Under the pieces are notes generated by a model. That model was not told the origin of the DNA, made no database searches, and saw nothing but the letters and a program-made list of their open reading frames with translations. This document shows, piece by piece, positions 43,751-56,339 of a stretch of DNA of 64,000 bases (positions are counted from its first letter, which is position 1; each line of letters starts with the position of its first letter). Source of the stretch: Albugo candida (lineage: Eukaryota > Oomycota > Peronosporomycetes > Albuginales). The stretch lies in contig JBDOQK010000066.1 in the NCBI GenBank assembly GCA_040437565.1, forward strand, positions 1 to 64,000. The letters are read 5' to 3'. A program made the translations under genes and the position numbers.

Positions 43751-46700
43751 TGTCCATCTTCAACACTCCTCCTCGCAGTCGCATCGCAGTCGTAACAGCT
43801 AATGCAAACCCACTAGCGACCGCAACATTTCGAGCTCGTGCTGGTCAGTTACCTTGGTCAACAGGTCAGCAAGCACGAGCTCAGCTGAGCATAGCACGGA
43901 TCCAGCATGCCACGACGGGCAAATTTCTTCACAAACTTGAGGCGCACATCGATATGTTTTGCTCTCATGAACGAAGCTTCATCCTCAATCTGGTGGATAG
44001 CCGCTTGATTATCCACATGCATCTTCATGGGCAGAGACGGTGCAACTCCCACTTACATCAGTATTTACCTTATCTCAAGGAGCTCGAGCGCCGTTTCGGA
44101 CGCTGCCACAAACTCAGACTCAATCGTCGAAATCAAAACTCCTCCTTGCTTTTTTTTACCGACCAGATTACGGGCATTCCATTGAGCAACACCATCGCTC
44201 CAGCCAAAGACTTCCTGTCACCCTTCTCCGCTGCGAAGTCTGCGTCGCTATATGAACCTAGCGTAACAGCATCTTCACCATCAGTACTGGCATGCATCTC
44301 TAGCCTTTTATTCTTGCTTTCCGAAAGCTACCTTGCAATTTTCTTGGCCAATTCAGTCTTGCTCCCGCGGCTAATGAGTTTGAAGCGTTTCCTTGTGTAC
44401 CGCGAACGTGATATCTGTGAAAGTGTACCGCGCAACCCACAACAAACTTCCAACGAGGGACTAAAAACGACCGGATTGACGGTTTTTCAGGCTCTGCGTC
44501 CTTCAACAGCAAGATACTTTCCGTTCTGACTACGTCATAGAACTCCTCCCCGATCGGTGTACGCGGTGGATTCGCCGACGCCAAAACGTGTTCCCGGAGC
44601 AGCACTTGTATCGCCTCCTTCTTATTCAGAGCATAGGATTGCGGATCGAGCGCCCTAAGTCGAATTTTTAGATATTTGGACAACTCTCCCAGGTTCTTAA
44701 TTAAAAGCGATTCCATCGCTGCACAAAATAATCGACCGATGTAGCCTTTGTCGCCGTAATTAGGAAATCTTCGACGTACACGCCAACTACAGTCATATCA
44801 TCACCGTCGCGCTTGTAGTACAGGAAAAAATCACTGATGCACTGTTCAAATCCTGATTCCTTAAGTCTCGAATGCAATAGCTGGCTCCATAGTCTTCCTG
44901 TCTGTTTCAGCTCAAACGGGCTTTTCTTCAACTCGAGTGCGACTTCACATGCACTGGACACTCCAAGTTCCTTGAATTTTTCTGCATTGATCTTCATGCC
45001 TTTTGGTACGTGGAGAAATATCTCAAAATGCTCCTCTTTGTTAGCCTTTACATAGGCATTGGGAATGTCGCCATGTTTTGCAGGTATACCCAATGGCGCC
45101 GCAAGTCCCAGGATCACTTTCATCGTTGACATGTCTTTAACGGCGGCGAAGGTCAACGATTAGTGAGCACCGAAAACTTGTTGATCTCCGCATGCAACGA
45201 GTCGTCCCTTTAGTCGTTCCACTGCACCGTTTTCGTCTGTCTTGTACACCCACTTACTGTGCAGCATTTTTACAGAGGCTGGTCGCCTGATCACGTTCCA
45301 AAGTTCGCTGGACTCAAGCTCCTTTCTCCAAGCATTGCCATGCTCCAACCTTCATCCTTTGGGATGAGCATCGCCTCAGCATGCGTCTTCGGGTCAGTTT
45401 CGTATACTTGTCGCACGGTGGCTAGATCAATCTTCGTGGACATTCTTTCTTGATTCTACTGCTTAGTTGACCCACGTGTGGAATAGGGGTCAAGCGTCGA
45501 CGTCTTGAGCTTGACGTTTTCCTTCTTTTCATCATCACCAATGTCTTTATAAGTGATCTGTGAGTCTTCTTGAGAGTTTCCATCATGGTCTTCTCGCTGC
45601 ACTCTAAGTTTTAGTTGCTTGTTCTGCAAATCCAAAGCGTTTGAATATTCTCGAAGTTTTGCTTCACAACGAAGACGTCCTCCTTGCGTATATACACTCG
45701 ATATCCTTTGGTCTCGTTGCTGCGCCGGATGTTCATGACAACCTGGGCTCGATGATCGTGTGAATTCTTCTTCGGGTCAAGGTATACGGTACACATGGAG
45801 CCAAATTCAACGATATCGCGTAGGTCTGGAACTTGCTGTGTCAGCACCTCGATTGGGGAAGCAAGCCCGTGGTTCGATTTTGTAGGACTGGGATCAAATA
45901 TGTACGCCGAGTACTCAACCGCGTCATCCCAGAAAGACAGTGGGAGGTTGCTTCCGAACATCATCGAGCGCGTCATATTTCCCATTGTACGGTACATGAG
46001 CTCTGCTTTGCCATTTGACGCTTGATTTCGCGCCTCGATGACCTGTATCGCCACGCCGGATATCTTGCATAGTAAGTACACGTTCTGATACACACCGCCG
46101 CCATTGGTTCGAAGCACATGTACCCGGAAATTGATACGTTTCTTGAAGAACGCCAAGAACTCCTTGAACTTCTATGCCGCTTGGTGCTTGGTACGCGCGA
46201 GGAAAACGCGACAGTAGATACTCTTGTGATCAACAAATATGACGAGGGACCGATTTCGCATTCGGTGCTTTGGTTTCATCGGTCCTTTTAAGTCCGAGCA
46301 AATCACACCACCAATGCGATCAATCGGTGAATCCACCCCGGTGTTCTGGGCTGCACATTTTTGGCCTATTTTGCTTGCGCACGCGTGACATATGTCTTTC
46401 GTTGATGATCAGTAAGTCTTATCTTGGATCCAGGTTCCCGCGTCATTAGTTCAATTGTGTCATAAGAGAGGTGACATAAACGTTGATGGATGTGCATTAG
46501 GGTCCCCGCATGCACACCTACATCACCTTCCCGCTCCTTAATTTGTAGTCATAACCTCACCGGCCTCTTTTAAACCTGTTATCAAGTCTTGGGGCTCCGG
46601 ATGTAACACGTTGTTATGCATCGACACGCCGATATAACGTCCCCGGTAGTGGGCGGTATATAATCGATCGACAAGCATCTCTGTATTTGAGCGCGTAGCC

Positions 46701-48251
46701 TTTTAGGTAAAGTATGTCATAGGACACGATCTTTCGAGTCAGCATCGGTGCATAGTAGACTTCAGTAAGTTGAATTTTAGTTGGTCTTCCACGTGACATC
46801 ACGCGAAGAACCACACTTCCGATCATTGTTAAGTGAAGTGGCTTTCCATCGGCGACCAAGCATTGGTCTTCACACTTGAGGCCATCTTCGAGCAGTGCAC
46901 TGTTGTTCAGTAGGTGCCTGCTGGAACCGCTATCTTGGGCCTTCCCATCTTGTACACACAGAATGTAGTTGACAACATCCTTGGTTTTAGTAATGTTACG
47001 CCAAGCTCCCTTGGCATCGTTGGATCTCTTTGACTTCTTCTTTTCTTCAGGACCCAGGGCTTGAACGTGCCCAACCTTGCCACATCCATAACACGTGCGC
47101 GTGTCAACGCGTGACTTATGTTCGAAAACATAGGACACTACGTCCTTACCAAACGAAGCACCACTTCGAGTCTCAACTCCACAGACCACGCGAAATGTGC
47201 GAGCTGTTCGCCTTGTGCAAGTTACACAACCCGGTTTCCGTCGTACTGTGTCATAAGTACCGTCTGAAGATCACGTGATGCATAGTGCGCAATGTTGTCC
47301 AGTACCTGCGCGTGAGCGCCACCTCATGCAACACTCACGGCCACCAAGTAGAGGTAATTCTCGGTCTACCTCCTCTGGAGTCTTTCTTTGCCATGAACAG
47401 TTTCATCGACTGGGTAGCAGTGATAGTAGTCTTGAAAGTCTGATGGAAGCGTTCCATGACGTGCGCGAGAGTCGAAAACTGTCCCCACCAAGTATCGACC
47501 TGCTTGTTGTAGGACAGCTCGGCGGTACCACACAGATAGGGCCCCAGCAAGTTCGTTCTCACGTCTTTGGACCAGTCGAAGCCACAGGCCACTTGTGCGT
47601 ACTGGATCTGTTTCATGAGTGTCCTGCCGCAATCGAGTAAACCGGAGCCCAATCCTCGATACGGCTCTGAGCCATTAAACATTCGAATCGTCAGTCTTCT
47701 TTGACGCTCATCTGGCACCCGCATTGCATGTTGAGCGTCCAGCTCCATTCAGCGCGCGTATTCTTGCGCTGCCGCGTAATCCATGTTCGAATACGGAGTA
47801 CGCAACGGTGCTGCTGCTTCCGCAGCTCGTCATTCTGGCTAAATCGCGTTTCTTCCTGCACCATGCTGTACCATGTTCGGGCGAACTCGGCCAACTCTTG
47901 GACGCACCGGTGAATGCTCGAGCTCATTGATGTGCATCGGTGCACCATCACGACCTAGTCTCAGCGCCAAGCGGAACATTACTAACTCCATCGCGCGCAT
48001 CATCCATTCGTCTTCATCACGCTTCAGCTTCGAAACCTTTATCTGCGTCATCCTTGCTTGGAGGTCGGCGAGGGCTGCGAGTGTTTGGTGTTAACATCAT
48101 TGCCCCTATCTTGGACCGTCGTTTCAGCTTGAACTACCGCTGGAGACGCCGTGGCTTTTTCGTTACCGGCGTCAAAGCTGACTGGAGATGTTGCGCTTGG
48201 CACGCCATCAGAGCCAGTCGTTGGGATCATAACCTGTTATCAAACTCGTTG

Positions 48252-48484
48252 TGTTGGCAGTGGTAGAATGAATACTTTTGTTTTATTGGAAAGCTAAACC
48301 TGCACCCTAGTCCCTAGTTGTCTTGCCTACCATCCGTTCTTAAGGTCTTGCTTGCCAACCGTTCTTCGTGCTGCATCAACTCTCACTGATCACGCACCCC
48401 TACCCATCCTGCCAGGAGACTGCTGATACCATCATAGGAAAACAAAATGACCGTAGATAGTGAAAGCGTACCTCATGTCCAACA
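48252..48484 (-). repeat. 5' LTR of copia fossil 2
   Basis: It starts TGTTGGCAGTGGTAGAATGA and ends in CCAACA. Immediately inside lies the minus-strand primer-site-like GGTTATGATCCCA (about 48222-48234). Confidence 0.85.
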
Positions 48485-49938
48485 TGTCAATATTTTACAA
48501 TTTTCCGGTTAGATAGATTGCTCACAATGGTAGGCGACTCAACTTTGAGAATAACTTACCTTCAATTATTTCTTTTCGAGATTAAGCTTCAAGGAATGTA
48601 CACGGTTCTTGTTAATGCGAAATTTGGAAATGTATCGTAAATTACATCGGTGTTGGTCTAATCACATTGCCAGAAGACGCCTATCAAGAGAATTCCGAAC
48701 GCCTTTTAAAAGCATTCCGAACGTCTCAAACATTAAAATGACATTTTAGATTAAGAGTGCAACCAGATCGAAGATGGATTTCGCGATTGTATTGAAAATA
48801 TAGAAGAATCAACCGTCACATCCAGTATTATTCATCGTATCTAATGCTGTGACTGTCGACATCGCCGAAACCACGTCAGATGAACGATATCCCTAGGTTC
48901 GACATATCCGAACGCCTTCGCTGTCTTAGACCTCTAATAGCGAAGGAAACAAATCAAAACGAACGGAAGTTCGTTGAGACAAGTAATAACATCGTTTGCT
49001 CAAGGTACTCTTTTCATGTGCGATCAAATGCACTCGTATCCTAATATATTCCTACCGAGCGCAAAGTTATCTTATGTACCACATATTGACTGAAAAATAT
49101 GACTAGTTGACTATATTTGACGCCGACCAGCATGGAAGCTGTGATATGAACTATTTCTAAAGGTTTCGTGGAAGCATGTTTCTCAACAATCAGTACCTAT
49201 GCGCACACATCGTCGAGGAAGACGTACACAATGCAAGGTGGCGACGCCGATGACACTAAGGGTCACATAACTGTACCAAGTACATCTGATACTTATTCAA
49301 ATGCAGGTATAGCGCCGATACAAACCTGGAAATCATCACCGGGCTTAAAATATATATGGAGCAAGTGTAACGAATGAAATTTCAGGTAAGAGAAAATAAG
49401 CGGTGTTGTTTCTTTATCGAGTGCATGGTCGAGATTATTGTCCCTAGTCTAGCAGAATTCATGCTTCGCGTGATGCAAAGGAGCAATAAGCGTGCTATCG
49501 CCGCTGCCACCAAAATGCAGCTCACGTAGCCACACCGTTCTTAGACAGGGTCATAGAGCATGATGAAGCCCAGGTGGGTCAAATGGGAATAACTCTACCT
49601 TGTGGATATAGTCGGATCTGAATGCTGAGGAAGACTGAAGCTGTTGGAAGACGACGCGAGGAGTCCAAGATGTTTAATGGAAGGTTGTCTACCCTCAGAA
49701 AAGTTATATGAATCATTTGCCGTATCGAGATTTCAAACTCCCTCGGTTTTTTTCAAGACTCTCTTGGTGGAGATCCACGGACAAAGTTGATTGTCAACAA
49801 CATATCGTGCAGCTAATCGGATTCAGCTGAGACTTTTTAGATCTTCAATCGTGCAAGAATGAGCCAAAACGAAGCAGTCATACATGAGCACCAGAGTGTC
49901 GATGACTTGATGCATACTATGGAACGCTGCAGAAAGAT

Positions 49939-50637
49939 TTTATAGTTGAAGAAGAATTGTGTCAACGCGCTGAAAAATCTCTAGAGTGCATCTCGACTTA
50001 TGAAGGTTTATCAGCAAGCAGAGATCATTAATACTCAGGAATGAAAAGTGCAACTCAAGTGCTCATGATACAGCTATGGTATCGAACACAACTACTATAG
50101 AGGCTTTTCGACAACTCCGGAGGACATTTACAAAACTGCAAGACAAGTTTCTAACTAGAATATGATCGAAGAGAGTGTGGAATTGGAGATTTGAATACTC
50201 ATCGCGATAGCAAAGCTGATTGATGGAGTTTTTTAGGCTATTTGGATGGAATCTAACGAGTAGAACAAGATAGTAGTGGCGAAATCGGGACTCGTCTTGC
50301 AAGAAAGAGACATTCAGTACTCAATCCAATAACTATTCACTACAATCCGTGTGGGACGAGCTGACAATGCATGCAAAAAAGCTACAATAGCAGGTCGATC
50401 TTCTGGCATCACATGAACGGAAGGTTCCAAGCTTGTATGATAATGTAGGAATGCAGTATCTGTTGCGGAGATACTGTAGCTCTTTGCTAGAGGAAGTCTT
50501 TCTGCTCGACGAGCAATTATGCTCTCTCAAAGAACACGATTCAGCGAGCCAACAAGCTTAAGGGCGCAAGGTCCTTGTATAAAGGACCTAATGAATCAGA
50601 GAATCAACAACACGAGGTGTTCAGGACTCTACACCTT
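49939..50637. repeat. Copy 1 of 699-bp duplicated segment flanking a gap
   Basis: It repeats as 50738-51436 (offset 799) across the 100-N gap 50638-50737. Confidence 0.9.
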
Positions 50638-50737
50638 NNNNNNNNNNNNNNNNNNNNNNNNNNNNNNNNNNNNNNNNNNNNNNNNNNNNNNNNNNNNNNN
50701 NNNNNNNNNNNNNNNNNNNNNNNNNNNNNNNNNNNNN

Positions 50738-51436
50738 TTTATAGTTGAAGAAGAATTGTGTCAACGCGCTGAAAAATCTCTAGAGTGCATCTCGACTTAT
50801 GAAGGTTTATCAGCAAGCAGAGATCATTAATACTCAGGAATGAAAAGTGCAACTCAAGTGCTCATGATACAGCTATGGTATCGAACACAACTACTATAGA
50901 GGCTTTTCGACAACTCCGGAGGACATTTACAAAACTGCAAGACAAGTTTCTAACTAGAATATGATCGAAGAGAGTGTGGAATTGGAGATTTGAATACTCA
51001 TCGCGATAGCAAAGCTGATTGATGGAGTTTTTTAGGCTATTTGGATGGAATCTAACGAGTAGAACAAGATAGTAGTGGCGAAATCGGGACTCGTCTTGCA
51101 AGAAAGAGACATTCAGTACTCAATCCAATAACTATTCACTACAATCCGTGTGGGACGAGCTGACAATGCATGCAAAAAAGCTACAATAGCAGGTCGATCT
51201 TCTGGCATCACATGAACGGAAGGTTCCAAGCTTGTATGATAATGTAGGAATGCAGTATCTGTTGCGGAGATACTGTAGCTCTTTGCTAGAGGAAGTCTTT
51301 CTGCTCGACGAGCAATTATGCTCTCTCAAAGAACACGATTCAGCGAGCCAACAAGCTTAAGGGCGCAAGGTCCTTGTATAAAGGACCTAATGAATCAGAG
51401 AATCAACAACACGAGGTGTTCAGGACTCTACACCTT
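50738..51436. repeat. Copy 2 of 699-bp duplicated segment flanking a gap
   Basis: Identical to 49939-50637. Confidence 0.9.
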
Positions 51437-52857
51437 CACAAAAGGTTGACCGACTATTATAAGATCCGAGACGCCTTATTTACAAGACACGTGTCTCTAA
51501 CAGTTCTAAAGTGGAACTGCCTTTATTTTCTTTATATATAGAAGAATAAGTTACTTTAAACGTACCTAATCTAGACACTAATGTCCTAAATTAGTTCCTT
51601 GTAAGTTCTTTTTGTTTGGTGGCTACAAGTCGCCAGACCTCACAAATTGACAAGGTATTCCGATATCTATATCAATGGGAAAGCGTCTCGAATGCGTACC
51701 ACACTGTCAGAACAGTTACTAACCGACGTGTAACCCCGTTACACGCTTTGTGCCTGTACCAGTCGCAGAGGCTAAGCCTCGTCCAGCTAAGTTGGGAGTT
51801 AGACTCTACTCCGGGAAAGAGAGGGAAAACCTAGTCCTCTCGATCCGTGAGCTAGAAATTGCCATGAAGTCTGGCATGATCTCAGTTGAGCATCCGCGTC
51901 TCTCGCTGGCGGTCAACAAGAGCGATGGTAGAGCTAGAGAATGAGCACTGACGTGCGGTACGTCAGTGGACATGGCGTTCCCAACATGGGATTCGATAAA
52001 GTTACAACTTACGCGCGCCTGTGCGCCGCATAACCAGACATATCGCGTGCGCTCACGCTTATCGTCTACCCGTCAGGGTAAGAATGAATTGTCGGACTAT
52101 GTCCAAGAGTTGAGAACACTCATAGCTGCTATGAAAAGTGACCCTCTTCCTGAGGTGATCCGTGTGAGCGTGTTCATGGAAGAGCTTTGTACTAGCGTTG
52201 CCAGAACCGAAGTATTCCGAGTACACCCGTCTAGCTTTGATGAAGCGGTCGATATAGCTCAAAATGCTGAGCTCAACTTCAAGTTAGCTAGACTTGGTTG
52301 GAATGGGTATAACCCAAGCTCTATGAGTACATCAGCTTTTTAAAGCCTGAATCTATGGACCTTAGCAACGCTCAAGGTGAGGGAGAAGCTGGCTCAAGTT
52401 GCTAAGCAATACCGCGAGACCCTTCGATGCCGTTCGTGCGAAAGCACCAAGTACCTGCGTCCCATGTGTCGTTTGCGCAAAAAGCGCCATAATCATATGA
52501 TTCGAGTAACTAGAGGTCTTGTATGGCGTCAATACCCTGTAGGCGCGGGGCGCCCTAATGGGGAATACGTATGTTATGTGGGACATCCAGGAGGTAGAGG
52601 TGAGAAGGGCTTAGCCCCAAAGAGCTCTGTGCCTGCTAGCACGGAGCGTGGATAAAAGCCAAGCTTGTTAGTCGCATAAGTGACTGTGGAGAACTTTGAA
52701 AACCATGGTCGACTTTGATGGACTACGGAGCGTCTTTCAATTACGCTCGGCGTCGTTCCCTGGATGGGGGTCAGCGATACGATGAGGCACTTAAAGCGCA
52801 TGAAGATGATCCGATCTCTAATCGCTCAGCGACTGGGACTCGTGTCACCGTGCCTAA

Positions 52858-52957
52858 NNNNNNNNNNNNNNNNNNNNNNNNNNNNNNNNNNNNNNNNNNN
52901 NNNNNNNNNNNNNNNNNNNNNNNNNNNNNNNNNNNNNNNNNNNNNNNNNNNNNNNNN
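52858..52957. other. Assembly gap (100 N) in Gypsy fossil
   Basis: Placeholder gap. No duplicated flanks are seen; the missing length is unknown and could be large. Confidence 0.9.
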
Positions 52958-53969
52958 CTCTATTAGGCACATGATACTGCGTTTAGCGGTCTTTTCGGTC
53001 GTGAGAAAATCTATAGCTCAGTGAGCCAAGACTTTTGGTGGCCCAGACTCTTTAAATGGGTAAGTACATACATGCGTACGTGTGAACTGTGTCAACGCGT
53101 TAAACTTTTCGCACATGCGGCTGCGCCACTAGCTACTTTACCTGTACCCAAAAGTTATTGGGCGTTCGTTAGTATGGATGTATGGATTTTGTGCTAGGCC
53201 TACCACAAGATTCGAATGGCAATACGGGTATTGTGTTCTTTGTTGACAGTTTGAGCAAGATGGATCATTCAGAGGCTGTAGTGGACTCCATCGATGGTTC
53301 AGGTACAGCTACGCTGTTTGTCGATTAAGTGTTCCGCCAATACGGTTTGCCCGTGGTATTTATCTCCGATAGAGATCCTAGCTTCGCTGGGGAGTTTTAG
53401 AAATCGATCTTCAAGGTTCGTGGCACCCGATTGTACATGTCCACTGCAGATCATCCGCGGACCGATGGGTAAAATTATCGAGTTAATCGCTTTATCGGTG
53501 ATATCTTACGCAGCATTTGAGCTGATACATTCAAGTATTGGAGCTCTATGCTCCCTGTTGTTGCGTTTGCGTTAGGCACCTCTTTTCATGCCTCTACCGG
53601 CTATACTCCGTTCTACGTGAACGGACTCATCCACCCTCTCGTTCCATAAAAGCTATCACCACGTGATTCAGGGCTTGGTGGGGGAGACATGGCCGATCGG
53701 CTTGCTGATTCAGACCCGCTACTATTCAGAAATAGGTTAACGAGTTTCTTGCAACGCGATTAAATGTCTTACGGCATGTGCGTGAGACAATTGCTGAAAG
53801 CCAATACCGACAAAAGGAACAAGCTGTTGCTAAAACGGAGGTTGTATCGAAGTTACGATTTCAGAGAACAGGTATTACTCAATATTAAAAATCTATCTAC
53901 AAATGTAGTGTCCGCTAACTTCAAGAAAAATTGCGACCACGATTCACTGGACCGTTCACGGTCATGGCT

Positions 53970-53984
53970 AATAGGAGCCTTGCT
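53970..53984 (+). repeat. Left target-site duplication of SINE
   Basis: AATAGGAGCCTTGCT, matched by AATAGGGGCCTTGCT at 54234-54248 with one mismatch. Confidence 0.85.
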
Positions 53985-54233
53985 GGGGCCCGTACCCTGA
54001 TCAGTCGGTTAAGCACTTGAGCGCACGGACCCCCTGCCGGAGGTTGTTAGTCCGATCCCCGGCAGTGTGGGCAGCGGTTTGAGCCCACCCAAGAAATAAG
54101 CTTGGAAAATATCTGCCTCCCTAGGTTTGGAGTCAGACTCAAGTGATAATCACACGGTCAGGGGCTCATGATAGGATAAGGAAGGTAGTTAAATAACCAA
54201 ATAAACAGTGTAATGAAATCCTTGACAAAAAAA
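53985..54233 (+). mobile_element. tRNA-derived SINE inserted in the Gypsy fossil
   Basis: The 249-bp body begins GGGGCCCGTACCCTG. It carries an A-box-like TGATCAGTCGGTTAAGC and a B-box-like TTAGTCCGATCCC about 50 bases on, the internal RNA polymerase III promoter of tRNA-derived SINEs. A unique body follows, then a tail of A residues ending at the right target-site duplication. The flanking 15-bp duplications join the Gypsy sequence once the SINE is ignored. The head is too degenerate to fold as a real tRNA. Only one mismatch separates the duplications, so this insertion is younger than the Gypsy element. Confidence 0.85.
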
Positions 54234-54248
54234 AATAGGGGCCTTGCT
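54234..54248 (+). repeat. Right target-site duplication of SINE
   Basis: AATAGGGGCCTTGCT, the partner of 53970-53984. Confidence 0.85.
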
Positions 54249-55274
54249 TACAAGCTTAACCCTCCGCGCCAATTGCGCACACACCCAGTGTTTTACGTTG
54301 GCCCACTCAAGCCGTATCGGGATCCGTCCCACTTTGACTTCGAGGGACTTGTGCCGCGTCGCTTGGTCTTGCCACAAGCTGCTGCGTCCGAACAAGGGGG
54401 TCAAGCTGAGCCCCAACCCAAGTTTGGACATGCTACAACGCCTCAAGGCGAGTCTCTACCGCGTCAAGGGCTCGCTGGGTGTGACCCAAAGCCTCTCGGA
54501 GAAATGTCACTTCGTGAACCAGCTTCTTTTGGTCCTCCACCGATACACCGGCCGCCACCGGCGTTGCTTGAGGAGAAAGGGAACTTACAATTCCATGTTA
54601 CGAGGATCCTCACGAAACGTCGTCATCATGGCCAAAACAAGTATTTGGTGTGGGAGTAGGAGATACCCCTTCGGCAAGATTGCCCATATGCCTTGGATCT
54701 CATTGATTATCGTGGCCAGAGTCGTCTTGAGACCAAAGCCGCTTCCCAAAGTAATGATATGGGGAGCGGGTTGTAGGTCAAGGCTTGGCCTGATCTCGAG
54801 GCTAACGGTATAGCCGAAGCGTAGCTTGAGCGAGTACTCGTACTCAACTGACCTGTGGCCTTAAGCTTGGCATACTCATACCGAAGCTTTCGTTCGTGAC
54901 GAACGTCGGCCAAAGTGGGACTTGCTCTTACAGCCATCATGCTGCTGATTCGTCGGACTAGATGCACCCAGAGGAAGGACTGGTTATCTCCCTCCTCCCT
55001 TGATTAGCCTGTGAGAAGGAGTATGCGCACGCCCTTGGTGAAACCGGTGCACCACTGGCTTGCCTCTCAAGGTGTGCCCTGTATTGGCTTTGAGTGGTCA
55101 AGTAAGGCTCCAGGTACCTCTCGCGAAGTACCTGTAGGGATGCTAAGTCTGTGGACGAAGTAGCTTTCTGGCCGATGGCACACCCCGACAACGAATGACC
55201 AACCGTTTGACGGATACGTTCTTCCACGTCGGGTGGTGTAAACACATAGTCACGATGACTTTTCGACACCGCGG

Positions 55275-55739
55275 AGGCCTGTGACCAGCACCGGGCGCTT
55301 CTCTTCTTGCTGAGAATCAGCTGTAGTTGCTCATCGAGCGGGTTGGTCATGTGCGCCGATGGTGCGTTGACATCGCTACGTTCGACGAACGGATTTGGTG
55401 CTTTGGCTCCGGCATGAGTCTGTTTGGCACTGCCCATTCTTCCTCATGGGCGACACTGGTCGCTACCACAGTCCACCTCCTCATCAGGCTCGCCGTAAGA
55501 AGAAAGAGGCTTAGGCTCGTAGCGTGGAGATGCCATGATGTTTGATGCTTTGTACAGCCGTGAGGTTAAGCGTACGCAACGCGACCTCTTCGACGAATGT
55601 GGTTCGATTGCCGATTTGTGGTAAAGGTGGCGGAGAGTGTAATGGGGTTACACGTCGGTTGGTAACCGTTCTGACAGTGTGGTAAACATTCGGGACGCTT
55701 TCCCAATGATATAGATATCGGAATACCTTATTATTTTGT
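55275..55739. repeat. Copy 1 of 465-bp duplicated segment flanking a gap
   Basis: It repeats as 55840-56304 (offset 565) across the 100-N gap 55740-55839. Confidence 0.9.
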
Positions 55740-55839
55740 NNNNNNNNNNNNNNNNNNNNNNNNNNNNNNNNNNNNNNNNNNNNNNNNNNNNNNNNNNNNN
55801 NNNNNNNNNNNNNNNNNNNNNNNNNNNNNNNNNNNNNNN

Positions 55840-56304
55840 AGGCCTGTGACCAGCACCGGGCGCTTCTCTTCTTGCTGAGAATCAGCTGTAGTTGCTCATC
55901 GAGCGGGTTGGTCATGTGCGCCGATGGTGCGTTGACATCGCTACGTTCGACGAACGGATTTGGTGCTTTGGCTCCGGCATGAGTCTGTTTGGCACTGCCC
56001 ATTCTTCCTCATGGGCGACACTGGTCGCTACCACAGTCCACCTCCTCATCAGGCTCGCCGTAAGAAGAAAGAGGCTTAGGCTCGTAGCGTGGAGATGCCA
56101 TGATGTTTGATGCTTTGTACAGCCGTGAGGTTAAGCGTACGCAACGCGACCTCTTCGACGAATGTGGTTCGATTGCCGATTTGTGGTAAAGGTGGCGGAG
56201 AGTGTAATGGGGTTACACGTCGGTTGGTAACCGTTCTGACAGTGTGGTAAACATTCGGGACGCTTTCCCAATGATATAGATATCGGAATACCTTATTATT
56301 TTGT
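55840..56304. repeat. Copy 2 of 465-bp duplicated segment flanking a gap
   Basis: Identical to 55275-55739. Confidence 0.9.
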
Positions 56305-56325
56305 GGTGGCGGACGAGCGTCCGCC
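56304..56325. repeat. Perfect hairpin, 10-bp arms
   Basis: GTGGCGGACG, spacer AG, CGTCCGCCAC. It lies at the inner edge of the LTR-like block. Degenerate equivalents lie at about 51637 and 58241. Confidence 0.8.
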
Positions 56326-56339
56326 ACGGAACAAAAAGG

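Larger units (their letters stand above)
43526..48484 (-). mobile_element. Ty1/copia LTR retrotransposon fossil 2
   Basis: The minus-strand order is gag with a CCHC-type zinc-knuckle region (CYGCGKVGH, about 47.1 kb), integrase (about 46.2-45.6 kb), reverse transcriptase (about 45.35-44.7 kb, with KWVYK) and RNase H (about 44.05-43.85 kb, AKHIDVRLKFV). LTRs of about 225-233 bp with TGTTGG...CAACA ends bound it. No target-site duplication is evident. The LTRs match better than those of fossil 1 but still carry substitutions and small length differences, so it is moderately old. It is broken in several places. No assembly gap falls in it. Confidence 0.9.
48850..51436 (+). pseudogene. Kinesin fossil C (motor and stalk), inverted partner of fossils A and B
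   Basis: Fragments in several frames give, in order, an N-terminal LRPLIAKETNQNER-like strand (48.92 kb), the P-loop region SSRKTYTMQGGD (49.2 kb, canonical SSGKTYTMQG), KTEAVGRRREESKMFNGRLS (switch II/L12, 49.63 kb), RFFQDSLGGDPRTKLIVN (49.76 kb) and the stalk start TTIEAFRQLRR (50.09 kb). This is the order of an N-terminal-motor kinesin. The P-loop glycine is Arg, and stops and frame changes are frequent, so it is dead. The stalk part is written twice because of the gap at 50638-50737. Confidence 0.75.
51480..54790 (+). mobile_element. Ty3/Gypsy retrotransposon fossil (plus strand)
   Basis: Parts in order: an LTR/leader-like block (51.48-51.75 kb), gag (about 51.97-52.34 kb, ELSDYVQELRTLIAAM), a protease-region fragment (52.7 kb), a 100-N gap (52858-52957) covering where reverse transcriptase would be, integrase-like remains (52.96-53.65 kb) and a chromodomain-like end (ILTKRRHHGQNKYLV, about 54.6 kb). 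Integrase after the protease/RT region and a C-terminal chromodomain indicate Ty3/Gypsy (chromovirus-like). It is heavily broken and old. A SINE is inserted at 53985-54233. Confidence 0.8.

Noticed and set aside
43726-44529. 267-codon plus-strand frame, the longest in the right half
   Set aside because: It is antisense to the polymerase region of copia fossil 2 and has no family features; it is a shadow.
53988-54075. tRNA gene
   Set aside because: A- and B-box-like motifs are present, but the acceptor and anticodon arms do not pair well. It is the head of a SINE with tail and target duplications.
54213-54659. Pro-rich frame as a host gene
   Set aside because: It overlaps the chromodomain-like end of the Gypsy fossil and begins in the SINE tail.
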